DNA of 64,000 nucleotides from Streptomyces lienomycini (GCF_027947595.1 NZ_CP116257.1:5888001-5952000); one strand, 5' to 3'; positions 21,872-35,565 are shown, counted from the first letter of the stretch. Translations and numbers: made by a program. Notes: generated from the sequence alone by a model not told the origin.

Positions 21872-23389
21872 CTATTGCGCCAGCCGGTTGGCCGTGTGTA
21901 CGGCCCTCAGCACCGCCGCCGCCTTGTTGCGGCACTCGGTGTCCTCGGCGACCGGGTCGGAGTCGGCGACGACTCCGGCGCCCGCCTGGACGTAGGCGGT
22001 GCCGTCGCGCAGCAGCGCGGTGCGGATGGCGATGGCGGTGTCGGAGTCGCCCGCGAAGTCGAGGTAGCCGACGCAGCCGCCGTACAGGCCGCGCCGGGAG
22101 GGTTCGAGTTCGTCGATGATCTGCAGGGCGCGCGGCTTGGGGGCGCCGGAGAGGGTGCCGGCCGGGAAGCAGGCGGTGAGGACGTCGAAGGCGGTGCGGT
22201 CCGGGGCGACCCGGCCGGTGACCGTGGAGACGATGTGCATGACGTGCGAGTACCGCTCGACGGACATGAAGTCGACGACCTCGACGGAGCCGGGCTCGCA
22301 CACGCGTCCGAGGTCGTTGCGGCCGAGGTCGACGAGCATCAGGTGCTCGGCGCGCTCCTTGGGGTCGGCGAGCAGTTCGTCGGCGAGGGCCTGGTCCTCC
22401 TGCGGGGTGGCGCCGCGCGGGCGGGTCCCGGCGATGGGGTGCACCAGGGCGCGGCCGTCCTCGACCTTGACCAGTGCCTCGGGGGACGAGCCGACGACGT
22501 CGAAGCCGTCGAGGCGGAGCAGGTACATGTACGGGGAGGGGTTGGTGGCCCGCAGGACCCGGTACACGTCGAGGGCGCTGGCCGTGCAGGGCGTCTCGAA
22601 ACGCTGCGAGGGGACGACCTGGAAGGCCTCGCCCGCGCGGATGCGCTCCTTGATGTCCTCGACGGCGTCCTGGAAGTCGGGGCCGCCCCACAGCGCGCTG
22701 TACTCGGGCAGCTCGGAGGGCGGCAGCGCGGCCGGGGGCTGGGCGACGGCGCGGGTGAGGTCGGCCTCCATGGCGTCCAGGCGGGCGATCGCGTCGGCGT
22801 AGGCCTCGTCGACGCCGGTCTCCAGGTCGTTGTGGTTGATCGCGTTGGCGATCAGGAGGACCGAGCCCTCCCAGTGGTCCATGACGGCGAGGTCGCTGGT
22901 GAGCAGCATGGTCAGCTCGGGCAGCTTCAGGTCGTCGCGCTCGCCGGGGCCGACCTTCTCCAGGCGGCGGACGATGTCGTAGCCGAGGTAGCCGACCATG
23001 CCGCCGGTGAAGGGCGGCAGGCCCAGGTCGTGGGCGAGGTCGCGCGGTGTGTGCAGGGCCTCCACGGTGGCGCGCAGGGCGGCCAGCGGGTCGCCGTCGG
23101 TGGGGACGCCGACGGGCGGGGTGCCCTGCCAGTGCGCCTGCCCGTCCTTCTCGGTGAGGGTGGCGGCGCTGCGGACGCCGACGAAGGAGTACCGGGACCA
23201 TCGGAACGCCGCGCGGCCGTTCTCGGCGGACTCCAGCAGGAAGGTGCCGGGGCGCTCGGCGGCGAGCTTGCGGTACAGGGCCACCGGGGTGTCGCCGTCG
23301 GCGAGGAGCTTGCGGCCGACCGGGATCACCCGGCGGTCGGCGGCGAGCTTGCGGAAGGTGTCGAGGTCCATGTCGTGCGTCGCGTCCAT
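21872..23389 (-). CDS. trpE: Anthranilate synthase component I
   Basis: 505 aa chorismate-using enzyme. N-terminal LLES motif ([10 protein letters not shown]), the tryptophan feedback site. The catalytic domain carries [42 protein letters not shown] and the C-terminal [12 protein letters not shown]. Starts 11 bp after the hisI stop, so the two are probably one transcript. The glutaminase subunit trpG is not in the window. Confidence 0.96.
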   Translation of the reverse strand: MDATHDMDLDTFRKLAADRRVIPVGRKLLADGDTPVALYRKLAAERPGTFLLESAENGRAAFRWSRYSFVGVRSAATLTEKDGQAHWQGTPPVGVPTDGDPLAALRATVEALHTPRDLAHDLGLPPFTGGMVGYLGYDIVRRLEKVGPGERDDLKLPELTMLLTSDLAVMDHWEGSVLLIANAINHNDLETGVDEAYADAIARLDAMEADLTRAVAQPPAALPPSELPEYSALWGGPDFQDAVEDIKERIRAGEAFQVVPSQRFETPCTASALDVYRVLRATNPSPYMYLLRLDGFDVVGSSPEALVKVEDGRALVHPIAGTRPRGATPQEDQALADELLADPKERAEHLMLVDLGRNDLGRVCEPGSVEVVDFMSVERYSHVMHIVSTVTGRVAPDRTAFDVLTACFPAGTLSGAPKPRALQIIDELEPSRRGLYGGCVGYLDFAGDSDTAIAIRTALLRDGTAYVQAGAGVVADSDPVAEDTECRNKAAAVLRAVHTANRLAQ

Positions 23390-23400
23390 GGCGGCAGACC

Positions 23401-23826
23401 CTACTGACCCGCGCCGGGCGCGTCGCTGCCCGAGCCCGCGGCGCCGTCGGCGAGGAGCACGTCGGCGTCGAAGCAGGTGCGGGCGCCGGTGTGGCAGGCG
23501 GCGCCCACCTGGTCGACCTTGACGAGCACGGTGTCGGCGTCGCAGTCCAGCGCCACGGACCTCACCCACTGGAAGTGCCCGGAGGTGTCCCCCTTGACCC
23601 AGTACTCCCGGCGGCTGCGCGACCAGTAGGTGCAGCGCCCGGTCGTCAGCGTGCGGTGCAGCGCCTCGTCGTCCATCCAGCCGAGCATCAGCACCTCTCC
23701 GGTGTCGTACTGCTGGGCGATGGCGGGCAGGAGGCCGTCGGCGCTGCGCTTGAGCCGGTCGGCGATCTCCGGGGCGAGCGCGCTGGGCCGCCCGGGGGCG
23801 GCGCTGCTGGGGGAGCTGCTGGTCAT
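23401..23826 (-). CDS. hisI: Phosphoribosyl-AMP cyclohydrolase
   Basis: 141 aa, opening the purine ring of PR-AMP in histidine synthesis. Signatures: [16 protein letters not shown], the ligand-rich [18 protein letters not shown] and [17 protein letters not shown] with the zinc cysteine, then [12 protein letters not shown] supplying the other cysteines. Monofunctional: no HisE domain fused. It sits apart from the main his operon, next to trpE, as usual in Streptomyces. Confidence 0.96.
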   Translation of the reverse strand: MTSSSPSSAAPGRPSALAPEIADRLKRSADGLLPAIAQQYDTGEVLMLGWMDDEALHRTLTTGRCTYWSRSRREYWVKGDTSGHFQWVRSVALDCDADTVLVKVDQVGAACHTGARTCFDADVLLADGAAGSGSDAPGAGQ

Positions 23827-23871
23827 GCGTCCATTGTGCCGCGCGGGACGGACACGCCCCGGCGTTGTCCA

Positions 23872-23901
23872 TTGGGCGGACCCGGCCGGTCGCCGTAGGC
23901 T
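23872..23901 (+). promoter_or_regulatory. Leaderless promoter of the TIGR03085 gene
   Basis: TTGGGC (23872-23877), 18-bp spacer, TAGGCT (23896-23901), then 6 bp to the ATG at 23908. With no ribosome site, transcription probably begins at or next to the start codon. Confidence 0.6.
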
Positions 23902-23907
23902 GACTCC

Positions 23908-24543
23908 ATGTCGACTTTCGCCAAGCGTGAACGGCTTCTGCTCGCGGACCTGTTGGAGACGGCGGGTCCGGACTCCCCGACCCTGTGCGACGGCTGGCGG
24001 ACCCGTGACCTGGCCGCGCACGTGGTGGTGCGCGAGCGCCGGCCGGACGCCGCCGGGGGCAGCATGATCAAGCAGCTGGCGTCCCGCCTCGACCGGGTGA
24101 TGGAGGAGTACACCGCGAAGCCGTACGAGGAGCTGCTCCGGCTGATCCGCACGGGCCCGCCGCGCTTCTCCCCCTTCCAGCTCAAGCAGGTCGACGAGGC
24201 GGCGAACACGGTGGAGTTCTACGTCCACACGGAGGACGTCCGCCGTGCCCGGCCCGACTGGTCGCCGCGCGAGCTGGACCCGGTCTTCCAGGACGCCCTG
24301 TGGTCCCGCCTGGAGCGCGCCGCCCGCCTGATGGGCCGCGGCATCCCGACGGGCCTGGTGCTGCGCCGCCCCGACGGCCGGACGGCGGTCGCCCACCGGG
24401 GTACGCCGGTGGTGACGGCGACGGGCGAGCCGTCCGAGCTGCTGCTGTTCGCGTTCGGGCGGCAGGACGCCGCGAAGGTGGAGCTGGAGGGCGAGCAGGA
24501 GGCGATCGCCAGGCTGCGGGAGACGAAGCAGCTGGGCATCTGA
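23908..24543 (+). CDS. TIGR03085 family DinB-like protein
   Basis: 211 aa actinobacterial protein related to the DinB/mycothiol-dependent maleylpyruvate isomerase N-domain fold. The N-terminal helix bundle has [21 protein letters not shown] with the metal-type His, and the middle has [17 protein letters not shown] with a second His. Probably binds a metal; real substrate unknown. It is the only plus-strand gene between two minus-strand blocks and appears to have a leaderless transcript. Confidence 0.82.
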   Translation: MSTFAKRERLLLADLLETAGPDSPTLCDGWRTRDLAAHVVVRERRPDAAGGSMIKQLASRLDRVMEEYTAKPYEELLRLIRTGPPRFSPFQLKQVDEAANTVEFYVHTEDVRRARPDWSPRELDPVFQDALWSRLERAARLMGRGIPTGLVLRRPDGRTAVAHRGTPVVTATGEPSELLLFAFGRQDAAKVELEGEQEAIARLRETKQLGI

Positions 24544-24553
24544 GGCCCGCCGC

Positions 24554-25825
24554 TCACTCGGGCAGCTCGGCCCGCCGCACCCCGGGCGCGCACAGGGCGA
24601 CGACCCCGCCGAGGCCGCAGACGGCGGCGCTGACGGCGAAGACCGGGCCGGTGCCCCAGACGCCGATGGCGGCGGCGGACAGGGGCATGCTCAGCGGGGC
24701 GATCCCCAGGCTGACGATCCCGGAGACCGCCGTGACGCGCCCCAGCATCCCGGGGGCCGACTGGGTCTGGAGCAGGGCGCCGCACAGCGCGCCGCTGAGC
24801 CCGGCGAGCAGGCCGATGAGCAGCGCCGTCCCGACGGCCACCGGGAGGGCGGGGGCCTGGGCCAGCGCGCCGATCGCGACCGCGCCGGGGACGAGGGCGC
24901 CGGCGACGACGTACCCGGCGTGCGGTACACGCCCCCGGACGGTCAGCAGCAGGGCCGCCGTCCCGGCGCCGACTCCGAAGCCGGCGAGCACCCAGCCCAT
25001 TCCGGAGGCTCCCCAGCCGCGTTCGTCGGCGAGCAGGGTCAGGCCGATGTTGAGCGGGCCGACGAAGCCCAGGTCTCCGAGGGCGATGACCAGCATCAGC
25101 GGTCCGAGGACGCGGTGCCGCCGGATGTACCGGAGCCCGTCCCGCAGGTCCCGCCACGCGGTGCCGCCCTCGGCGGCGGCCGCCGGCGCGTCGTCGCGGG
25201 GCAGGGCGCGTATCCGTACGGAGACCAGCAGCGGCACCGACACGGCGATCAGCAGCCCGGCGAACGCGAAGGCGGCGGCCGATCCGCCCACCGCGACACC
25301 GAGCCCGCCGAGCGGGGCGCCCACGACGGCGGCGAAGCGGACGGCCAGGCCACGCATGCCCTGGACGCGGGCGAGCTGGTCCTTGGCCGTGATGCGCGCC
25401 GGGAGCGCCCCGACGGCGGGCAGGAAGAGGGCGTCCACCGCGCCGAAGACGAGGGCGAGCAGGGCGAGGAGCCACAGTCCCGGGTCGGTCGCGAAGAGCA
25501 GCACGGCCACCGCGAGGACCGCCGCGCACCGTACGGCGTCGCTGCCGATGACGACCCTGCGCGGCCCGAGCCGGTCGACGACCACTCCCCCGCCGAGCAT
25601 GAGCAGCGCACGCGGCACCGCGCTCACCGCCGTGACGATCCCGGCCTCGGCGGGTGTGCCCCGCTGCACGGCGGCCCAGGACAGCGCGAGGTAGAAGACG
25701 GTGTCGCCGAGCATGGAGGCGGTGTAGGCGGTGACCCAGCGCAGGACGTTGCCGTCGCGGTGGGCGGGGCGCGCGGCGGGCGCGGATATCTGTCCGTCCG
25801 TAGTGGACGTGGTCGCCTCAGACAC
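24554..25825 (-). CDS. MFS transporter
   Basis: 423 aa major facilitator with about 12 hydrophobic helices, in the branch of small-molecule exporters (MFS_3-like). A conserved DRLGPRRVV sits in the loop after helix 2. The GTG start overlaps the 3' end of the upstream regulator gene by 8 bp, so the pair is co-translated. This suggests the exporter is controlled by that regulator. Substrate unknown. Confidence 0.85.
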   Translation of the reverse strand: MSEATTSTTDGQISAPAARPAHRDGNVLRWVTAYTASMLGDTVFYLALSWAAVQRGTPAEAGIVTAVSAVPRALLMLGGGVVVDRLGPRRVVIGSDAVRCAAVLAVAVLLFATDPGLWLLALLALVFGAVDALFLPAVGALPARITAKDQLARVQGMRGLAVRFAAVVGAPLGGLGVAVGGSAAAFAFAGLLIAVSVPLLVSVRIRALPRDDAPAAAAEGGTAWRDLRDGLRYIRRHRVLGPLMLVIALGDLGFVGPLNIGLTLLADERGWGASGMGWVLAGFGVGAGTAALLLTVRGRVPHAGYVVAGALVPGAVAIGALAQAPALPVAVGTALLIGLLAGLSGALCGALLQTQSAPGMLGRVTAVSGIVSLGIAPLSMPLSAAAIGVWGTGPVFAVSAAVCGLGGVVALCAPGVRRAELPE

Positions 25826-26405
25826 GGAACGGGAACCCGTAGACGTGCAGCGCGACGTTCTCGCGCCCCTCGGTGTCGCCGGCGTCCTCGGCGGCCCGGC
25901 CCCGTTCGTCGTACTTCCTCGCCAGGGCGAGCAGCTCGGCGGAGAGTTCGGCCAGGTCGGCCGGGGTCAGTCGCAGCAGTGACTCGTTGTCGGGGGCGGC
26001 GGAGTTCCACTCGGGGCCCCAGGTGGGACGCTCGTCGAGGTAGCGGCGGTACATGTCGGCGCGCTGCTCGTGGAAGAGCCGGGTGGCCGCGAGGTGGGCG
26101 GCCGCGCGTTCGGGGGCGTCGCGGAAGTTCTCGTCGCGGATGGTGACGCCGTCCGAGGAGGGCTGCCACCACCGCTCCCTGCCGTCCGCGCTCTGCGGTT
26201 CGGCCTGCTCGACCAGCCCGTGCTCGGCCAGCTTGCGCAGGTGGTAGCTGACCAGCGAGACGGCCTCGTCCACCTGCTCCGCGAGCTGCGAGGCGGTCGC
26301 CGTGCGCGCCACGCACAGGCCCCGGTAGAGCTGCATGCGCAGCGGGTGGGCGAGGGCTTTGAGGGTGCCCAGATCGGTGATGGGGTGGTTCTCCTGGCGC
26401 GGCAT
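25818..26405 (-). CDS. ArsR-type winged-helix transcriptional regulator
   Basis: 195 aa. The winged helix lies at about residues 8-85 (LKALAHPLRMQLYRGL, then ATASQLAEQV and SLVSYHLRKLAEHGLVEQ as the recognition helix). A C-terminal half of helices may form dimer or ligand contacts. No ArsR metal cysteine motif is seen. Its gene starts with a leaderless ATG and overlaps the MFS gene, whose expression it probably controls together with its own, through the inverted repeat just upstream. Confidence 0.85.
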   Translation of the reverse strand: MPRQENHPITDLGTLKALAHPLRMQLYRGLCVARTATASQLAEQVDEAVSLVSYHLRKLAEHGLVEQAEPQSADGRERWWQPSSDGVTIRDENFRDAPERAAAHLAATRLFHEQRADMYRRYLDERPTWGPEWNSAAPDNESLLRLTPADLAELSAELLALARKYDERGRAAEDAGDTEGRENVALHVYGFPFRV

Positions 26406-26411
26406 GCGACC

Positions 26412-26441
26412 AGGCTAGATTACGAAAGGAAAATTGCGCAA
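26412..26441 (-). promoter_or_regulatory. Leaderless promoter of the regulator/MFS pair
   Basis: Minus strand: TTGCGC (26436-26441), 18-bp spacer, TAGCCT (26412-26417), 6 bp to the ATG at 26405. The -35 element is inside the proximal arm of the inverted repeat at 26428-26461. Confidence 0.6.
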
Positions 26442-26461
26442 TGAGTGTTGCGCAATTTTCC
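26428..26461. promoter_or_regulatory. Operator: perfect 14-bp inverted repeat
   Basis: Arms GGAAAATTGCGCAA and TTGCGCAATTTTCC with a 6-bp spacer TGAGTG. Each arm holds the self-complementary octamer TTGCGCAA, so there are two identical half-sites 14 bp apart. One overlaps the -35 of the regulator gene. It could also end the his operon transcript coming from hisF, whose stop is 24 bp away. Confidence 0.65.
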
Positions 26462-26484
26462 CTTCGCTTCTCGTCGTCGTGCCC

Positions 26485-27240
26485 CTACCGGACGGGATGC
26501 CCCGCCGCGCGGAGCGTCTCCTTCACCTCGCCGATCCGCAGGTCGCCGAAGTGGAAGACCGACGCCGCCAGGACCGCGTCCGCGCCCGCCTCGACGGCCG
26601 GGGCGAAGTGGGCGAGGCCGCCCGCGCCGCCGGACGCGATGACCGGGACGCCCACGTGCTTGCGGACCGCCGCGATCATCTCCAGGTCGTAGCCGTCCTT
26701 CGTGCCGTCCGCGTCCATCGAGTTGAGCAGGATCTCCCCCGCGCCCAGCTCGGCGGCGCGGTGCGCCCACTCCACCGCGTCGATGCCGGTGCCGCGCCGG
26801 CCGCCGTGCGTGGTCACCTCGAAGGAGCCCGTCTCGGTGCGGCGCGCGTCGACCGACAGGACGAGGACCTGCCGGCCGAACCGCTCGGCGATCTCCCGGA
26901 TCAGGTCGGGGCGGGCGATGGCGGCCGTGTTCACGCCCACCTTGTCCGCACCGGCCCGCAGCAGCCTGTCGACGTCCTCGGCGGTGCGCACGCCGCCGCC
27001 GACGGTCAGCGGGATGAACACCTGCTCGGCGGTGCGGCGCACCACGTCGTAGGTCGTCTCGCGGTTGCCCGACGACGCGGTGATGTCCAGGAACGTCAGT
27101 TCGTCGGCGCCCTCGGCGTCGTACACCTTGGCCATCTCGACGGGGTCGCCCGCGTCGCGCAGGTTCTGGAAGTTGACGCCCTTGACGACCCGGCCGTTGT
27201 CCACGTCCAGGCAGGGGATGACTCGGACCGCCAGGGTCAT
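26485..27240 (-). CDS. hisF: Imidazole glycerol phosphate synthase cyclase subunit
   Basis: 251 aa TIM barrel that, with HisH, makes imidazole glycerol phosphate and AICAR. D12 in [19 protein letters not shown] is one catalytic Asp; the other is in [10 protein letters not shown]. The phosphate loops are [10 protein letters not shown] and ASGGAGG. The ATG overlaps the stop of the RidA gene (ATGA). Last gene of the his operon. Confidence 0.97.
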   Translation of the reverse strand: MTLAVRVIPCLDVDNGRVVKGVNFQNLRDAGDPVEMAKVYDAEGADELTFLDITASSGNRETTYDVVRRTAEQVFIPLTVGGGVRTAEDVDRLLRAGADKVGVNTAAIARPDLIREIAERFGRQVLVLSVDARRTETGSFEVTTHGGRRGTGIDAVEWAHRAAELGAGEILLNSMDADGTKDGYDLEMIAAVRKHVGVPVIASGGAGGLAHFAPAVEAGADAVLAASVFHFGDLRIGEVKETLRAAGHPVR

Positions 27241-27641
27241 GAATCCACGGCTCCTCTATACGCTTCCACTTCGACTGACACCAGGACCCGCGAGTCGATG
27301 AAGCCCTGCACGACCAGCAGGGTCGTGACCGGGCGTACGGAGTCGAACAGCTCCTTGTGGGCGCGGCCCACCGCGTCGACGTCGCGCGAGTGCGCCAGGC
27401 ACACCCGGGTCCGGATCACGGACTCGATGCCGAGCCCGAACTCACCGATCGCCTCCACCGCGGAGGCGAAGGCCACCTTGGCCTGTTCGTACGGGTCGCC
27501 CTCGCCGTACAGCATGTCGCCCTTGAAGGCGGTGGTGCCCGCCACGATGACTCGGTCGCCCGCCGCCACGGCGCGTGCGAACCCGAAGGATTCTTCCCAG
27601 GGACTTCCGCTCTGCACGCGCCGTACGGCTTCGGATGTCAT
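27237..27641 (-). CDS. RidA/YjgF family protein
   Basis: 134 aa. RidA proteins are trimeric deaminases that hydrolyse reactive enamine/imine intermediates. Conserved parts here are [33 protein letters not shown] and the arginine in [12 protein letters not shown]. It is embedded between priA and hisF with 4-bp overlaps on both sides, so it is produced with the his enzymes. A role in protecting PLP enzymes or histidine intermediates is inference. Confidence 0.85.
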   Translation of the reverse strand: MTSEAVRRVQSGSPWEESFGFARAVAAGDRVIVAGTTAFKGDMLYGEGDPYEQAKVAFASAVEAIGEFGLGIESVIRTRVCLAHSRDVDAVGRAHKELFDSVRPVTTLLVVQGFIDSRVLVSVEVEAYRGAVDS

Positions 27642-28363
27642 GGCGACACAGCCTCCAAGGCTTCTTCCAGGGTGAACGCCTTCGCGTAGAGGGCCTTCCC
27701 GACGATGGCCCCCTCGACACCGCTCGGGACCAGCCCGGCGATCGCGCGCAGGTCGTCCAGGGACGACACGCCGCCCGACGCCACGACGGGGCGGTCGGTG
27801 GCGGCGCAGACGTTCTTCAGGAGCTCCAGGTTGGGGCCCTGGAGGGTGCCGTCCTTGGCGATGTCGGTGACGACGTACCGGGCGCAGCCCTCCTTGTTCA
27901 GGCGGTCCAGCGTCTCGTAGAGGTCGCCGCCGTCCCGGGTCCAGCCGCGGCCGCGCAGCGTGGTGCCGCGTACGTCGAGACCGACCGCGATCTTGTCGCC
28001 GTGCTCGGCGATGACCTTGGCGACCCATCCCGGGGTCTCCAGGGCGGCGGTGCCGAGGTTCACCCGGGTGCAGCCGGTGGCGAGGGCGGCGGCGAGGGTG
28101 TCGTCGTCGCGGATGCCGCCGGACAGCTCCACCTTGATGTCCATGGCCCCCGCGACCTCGGCGATCAGCGCACGGTTGTCCCCGGTGCCGAACGCCGCGT
28201 CCAGGTCGACCAGGTGCAGCCACTCGGCGCCGGAGCGCTGCCAGGCGAGGGCGGCCTCCAGCGGGGAGCCGTAGGAGGTCTCGGTGCCGGACTCGCCGTG
28301 CACCAGGCGGACGGCCTGGCCGTCGCGGACGTCGACGGCGGGGAGGAGTTCGAGCTTGCTCAT
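27638..28363 (-). CDS. priA: Bifunctional HisA/TrpF isomerase PriA
   Basis: 241 aa. It isomerises both ProFAR (histidine) and phosphoribosyl anthranilate (tryptophan). D11 in [20 protein letters not shown] is the general base. [15 protein letters not shown] carries the second catalytic Asp; GGIRDDDTL and [11 protein letters not shown] bind phosphate. In actinomycetes this enzyme replaces TrpF, and no trpF is visible near the trp genes in this window. Overlaps the RidA gene by ATGA and follows hisH by 2 bp. Confidence 0.95.
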   Translation of the reverse strand: MSKLELLPAVDVRDGQAVRLVHGESGTETSYGSPLEAALAWQRSGAEWLHLVDLDAAFGTGDNRALIAEVAGAMDIKVELSGGIRDDDTLAAALATGCTRVNLGTAALETPGWVAKVIAEHGDKIAVGLDVRGTTLRGRGWTRDGGDLYETLDRLNKEGCARYVVTDIAKDGTLQGPNLELLKNVCAATDRPVVASGGVSSLDDLRAIAGLVPSGVEGAIVGKALYAKAFTLEEALEAVSP

Positions 28364-28365
28364 CT

Positions 28366-29004
28366 CTACAGGGTCTCGATCCAGTTGGTGAGGAGCTGGG
28401 CGCCGGCGTCGCCGGACTTCTCGGGGTGGAACTGCGTCGCCCACAGGGCGCCGTTCTCCACGGCGGCCACGAAGGGCCTGCCGTGCGTGGACCAGGTCAC
28501 CCGGGGCTCGGCGATCAGCGGGTTGTGCGACTCCTGGTTCCACTCGTGGACGGCGTAGGAGTGCACGAAGTAGAAGCGGGCGTCGGCGTCGAGCCCGGCG
28601 AAGAGCTGGGAGTCGGCGGGTGCCTCGACCGTGTTCCAGCCCATGTGGGGCACGACGTCGGCCTGGAGCGGTCCGACCGTGCCGGGCCACTCGTCCAGGC
28701 CCTCGGCCTCCACGCCGTGCTCGACGCCGCGCGCGAAGAGGATCTGCATGCCGACGCAGATGCCCATGACCGGGCGTCCGCCCGACAGCCTGCGGTCGAC
28801 GATCCAGTCGCCGCGGGCGGCCTTGAGCCCGTCCATGCAGGCGGCGAAGGCCCCGACGCCGGGGACCAGCAGCCCGTCGGCGTTCATCGCCCTGTCGTAG
28901 TCGCGGGTGATCTCGACGTCGGCCCCGGCGCGCGCGAGGGCGCGCTCGGCGGAGCGGACGTTGCCGAAGCCGTAGTCGAAGACGACGACCCTCTTGGCGG
29001 TCAA
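28366..29004 (-). CDS. hisH: Imidazole glycerol phosphate synthase glutaminase subunit
   Basis: 212 aa class I glutaminase supplying ammonia to HisF. Nucleophile C83 in [10 protein letters not shown]; His and Glu in QFHPEKSG near the C-terminus. The N-terminal [18 protein letters not shown] is typical. The start is TTG at 29004: it overlaps the stop of the preceding 54-aa gene as TTGA, with GGAGG upstream, so it depends on translation of that gene. Confidence 0.95.
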   Translation of the reverse strand: MTAKRVVVFDYGFGNVRSAERALARAGADVEITRDYDRAMNADGLLVPGVGAFAACMDGLKAARGDWIVDRRLSGGRPVMGICVGMQILFARGVEHGVEAEGLDEWPGTVGPLQADVVPHMGWNTVEAPADSQLFAGLDADARFYFVHSYAVHEWNQESHNPLIAEPRVTWSTHGRPFVAAVENGALWATQFHPEKSGDAGAQLLTNWIETL

Positions 29005-29165
29005 CTCCAGACCTCCAGCCTCAGGACACCGGCGAGCAGACACATCCCGGCGCCGATCGAGAGCAGCACGATCAGCCCCTTGGGCATCTGCTGCTTGGCG
29101 AAGGAGTAGATGCCGCCGAGGAAGAAGAGGCCGACGACGATCAGTGCGGTGGACGTACCGTTCAT
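29001..29165 (-). CDS. Small membrane protein in the his operon
   Basis: 54 aa: [18 protein letters not shown], a short loop with [10 protein letters not shown], a second helix [18 protein letters not shown] and the end RLEVWS. Two membrane helices, no known domain. Placed between hisB (3 bp after its stop) and hisH (TTGA overlap). Codon use is typical of the neighbours, so I consider it real. Function unknown; it may tether or tune the pathway, or act only as a translational coupler. Confidence 0.8.
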   Translation of the reverse strand: MNGTSTALIVVGLFFLGGIYSFAKQQMPKGLIVLLSIGAGMCLLAGVLRLEVWS

Positions 29166-29168
29166 GGC

Positions 29169-32203
<3,035 letters not shown>

Positions 32204-32231
32204 TCAGACCCGCGTCGGGCGCGGTCCGCGC

Positions 32232-32248
32232 GTATCAATGGCTGATAC
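32232..32248. promoter_or_regulatory. Inverted repeat in the hisD upstream region
   Basis: GTATCA-ATGGC-TGATAC, perfect 6-bp arms with a 5-bp spacer, in the 200-bp divergent region between hisD and the gene at 32391. Candidate operator. Nearby CACTTTGAGTG and CACTCAGTG (about 32300-32335) are further small symmetric elements. Confidence 0.4.
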
Positions 32249-32390
32249 AGAACGCGACGGACTCCCCCGCTCCGAGGTGAACTCGCGCGATCCGTGCTCA
32301 CTTTGAGTGTTCGGAAGGTCACTCAGTGGGCATGAACGGTTGTACGAAGGGTGAGCGACCGGCGAGTAGGTGGGGAAGGAGTGAAGCACC

Positions 32391-33968
32391 GTGACCGAGG
32401 GGGCCGACCATCGTGACGGAGAGCTGCCGGACGACCTGACCGCCGCCGAGGCCGGCATGTGGCAGGCCTTCCGCAACGGCAGCGTGTACGACCTGAGCAG
32501 CGGCGACGCGCTCACCGACGACCCGCACGGCGGGCATCCCTGGGGACCGGAGCGGACGGTGCGGGCCCGCATCGTGTGCTGGCTGCTTCTCGACGGCCCT
32601 CCGGCGCTCGCGGGCCGGGTGTCGTCGCTGAAGCTCGTGGGCGTGCGGATCAGCGACACGATGGACCTCGCGGGCGGCACGGTCGAACCGTACGTCGAGC
32701 TGCGGGGCTGCCGGTTCGAGCGGGAGGTGCTGCTGCCGGAGACCCGGTTCACCACGGTGCGGCTGGTGGACTGCTCGGTGCCGCGCCTGGAGGCGGCCCG
32801 GCTGCACACCGAGGGCGACCTGCACCTGCCGCGCTCCCGCTTCCCCGGCGGCATCCGGCTCACGGACGCGCAGATAGGCACCGACCTGCTGCTCAACCAG
32901 GCGGTCGTGCACCGGGACCGCAGCGGGCGCTCCATCGCCGCGGACGGCATGACGGTCGGGCAGGACCTCCAGGCGGAGATGCTGGAGGCGCACGGCGAGG
33001 TGAGTCTGCGCAGCGCCCAGGTCGGCGTGTCGCTGAGCCTGCGCGGCGCCCGGCTCCTGAACCCGTACACCCGGCACGCGCTGAACGCCCCGCAGCTGAC
33101 GGTGGAGCGCACGCTGTACCTGACCCCGGCGGGCCTGGGCAGCCCGCTGCTGCGCGGCACCACCCCCGCGCAGGGCACCCGCATCCAGCGCTTCGAGTGC
33201 GAGGGCGGGGTGCGGCTGGACGACGGGCGGTTCGGCGACGCGCTCGACCTCGAGCACGCGCGGTTCACCTTCACCGACGAACAGGAGCTGTCCATGCGCC
33301 GGGTGCAGACGCCCGAGCTGCGGTTCCTGGGGGAGCGGCCGGCGCGCGGGCGGGTGGTGCTGTCGGGGGCGCGGGTGGTCAACCTGATGGACCGGGCGGA
33401 CAGTTGGCCGGGCCCCGGCCGGCTGCACATGGGCGGCTTCGCCTACGAGAACCTGGTGCCGCGCGGCCCGTTCCCGCTGGAGAAGCGGCTGCGGTGGGTG
33501 GGCGCCGCGACCGCCGAGTACCACCCGGAGCCGTACGAGCGCCTCGCCTCCGTACTGCGGGCGGGCGGCGAGGACGAGGACGCCCGCGAGGTGCTGCTCG
33601 CCAAGCACCGCAGGCGCCGCGAGAGCCTGCCCGTCGCCGCGAAGCTTGTGGGGTACGCGCAGGACTGGACGGTCGCCTACGGCTACCGGCCGGGCCGGGC
33701 CGCGGTGTGGATGGCGGTGCTGTGGGCGGCGGGCTCGCTCGCCTTCGCCCGCGCCGACCCGCCGCCCCTGAAGAACGGCGAGCAGCCCGACTGGAACCCG
33801 GCCCTCTTCGCCCTCGACCTCCTCCTCCCGGTGATCGACCTGGGCCAGGCCGGTTCCTGGCACCTGCACGGCGGCTGGCAGTGGCTGGCGACGTCCCTGG
33901 TCCTGCTGGGCTGGATCCTGGCGACCACGGTGGCGGCGGGCGCGACCCGCCTGCTCCGCCGCAGCTGA
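32391..33968 (+). CDS. Membrane protein with repetitive beta-rich soluble region
   Basis: 525 aa. Residues about 70-370 consist of short alternating hydrophobic/charged repeats (for example LVGVRISDTMDLAGGTVE, LVDCSVPRLEAARL, LTDAQIGTDLLLNQA) like pentapeptide or bactofilin-type beta-helix repeats. Three hydrophobic helices follow at about 435-452, 465-483 and 497-520. Streptomyces relatives are often labelled 'oxidoreductase', but I see no cofactor motif. GTG start with AAGGAG 9 bp upstream. Divergent from hisD. Function unknown. Confidence 0.75.
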   Translation: MTEGADHRDGELPDDLTAAEAGMWQAFRNGSVYDLSSGDALTDDPHGGHPWGPERTVRARIVCWLLLDGPPALAGRVSSLKLVGVRISDTMDLAGGTVEPYVELRGCRFEREVLLPETRFTTVRLVDCSVPRLEAARLHTEGDLHLPRSRFPGGIRLTDAQIGTDLLLNQAVVHRDRSGRSIAADGMTVGQDLQAEMLEAHGEVSLRSAQVGVSLSLRGARLLNPYTRHALNAPQLTVERTLYLTPAGLGSPLLRGTTPAQGTRIQRFECEGGVRLDDGRFGDALDLEHARFTFTDEQELSMRRVQTPELRFLGERPARGRVVLSGARVVNLMDRADSWPGPGRLHMGGFAYENLVPRGPFPLEKRLRWVGAATAEYHPEPYERLASVLRAGGEDEDAREVLLAKHRRRRESLPVAAKLVGYAQDWTVAYGYRPGRAAVWMAVLWAAGSLAFARADPPPLKNGEQPDWNPALFALDLLLPVIDLGQAGSWHLHGGWQWLATSLVLLGWILATTVAAGATRLLRRS

Positions 33969-33989
33969 CCCCTCCGGGTGCCGCTCAGC

Positions 33990-34430
33990 CCCCACGGCCC
34001 GGTCCCCCACCGGAGGCGACGCGAGCCGCACGAGTGCGGGGGCGGGGGCGGAGGCGGGTACGAAGACGAGGGCCGAGACGGGTCCGGCGGCGGAGACGGG
34101 GGCCGAGGCGGGTACGGGGGCCATGGAAGGGGCCGAGGCGGAGGCGAGTGCGAAGACGAGAGCCGAAACGGGTGCGGCGGTGGAGACGGGGCGGGTGCGG
34201 CGGCGGGTCGGGGGTGAAGGCCGAGGCGGGTGCGGCGGCGAAGGCCGAGCCTGGCGCGAGGGCGGAGGCGGGGGCGGCGGCGAAGGCCGAGGCGGGCACG
34301 GGGCCGGGTCGGGGGCGAAGACGAAGGCCGAGCCTGGCGCGAGGCCGGTGCGGGGGCGGGGGCAGAAGGCGGTGGGGGCACGGTCGGGCGAAGGCGGAGG
34401 CGGGGGCGCACAACCATCCCGAACCCTCGG
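33990..34430. repeat. Low-complexity G-rich tract
   Basis: The 476-bp gap between two plus-strand genes is filled with degenerate 18-21 bp repeats of GAGGCGGGTGCGGCGG and CGAAGGCCGAGCCTGG type. All plus frames give Gly/Ala/Arg or Lys/Ala/Glu repeats; one frame (AAKAEAGAAAKAEPGARAEA) is open into the next gene. The phrasing resembles the linker repeat at 8384-8829. I do not call a separate gene here. Confidence 0.7.
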
Positions 34431-34444
34431 CCGTCGTACTGGCC

Positions 34445-35554
<1,110 letters not shown>

Positions 35555-35565
35555 GCTTCTGCGAC

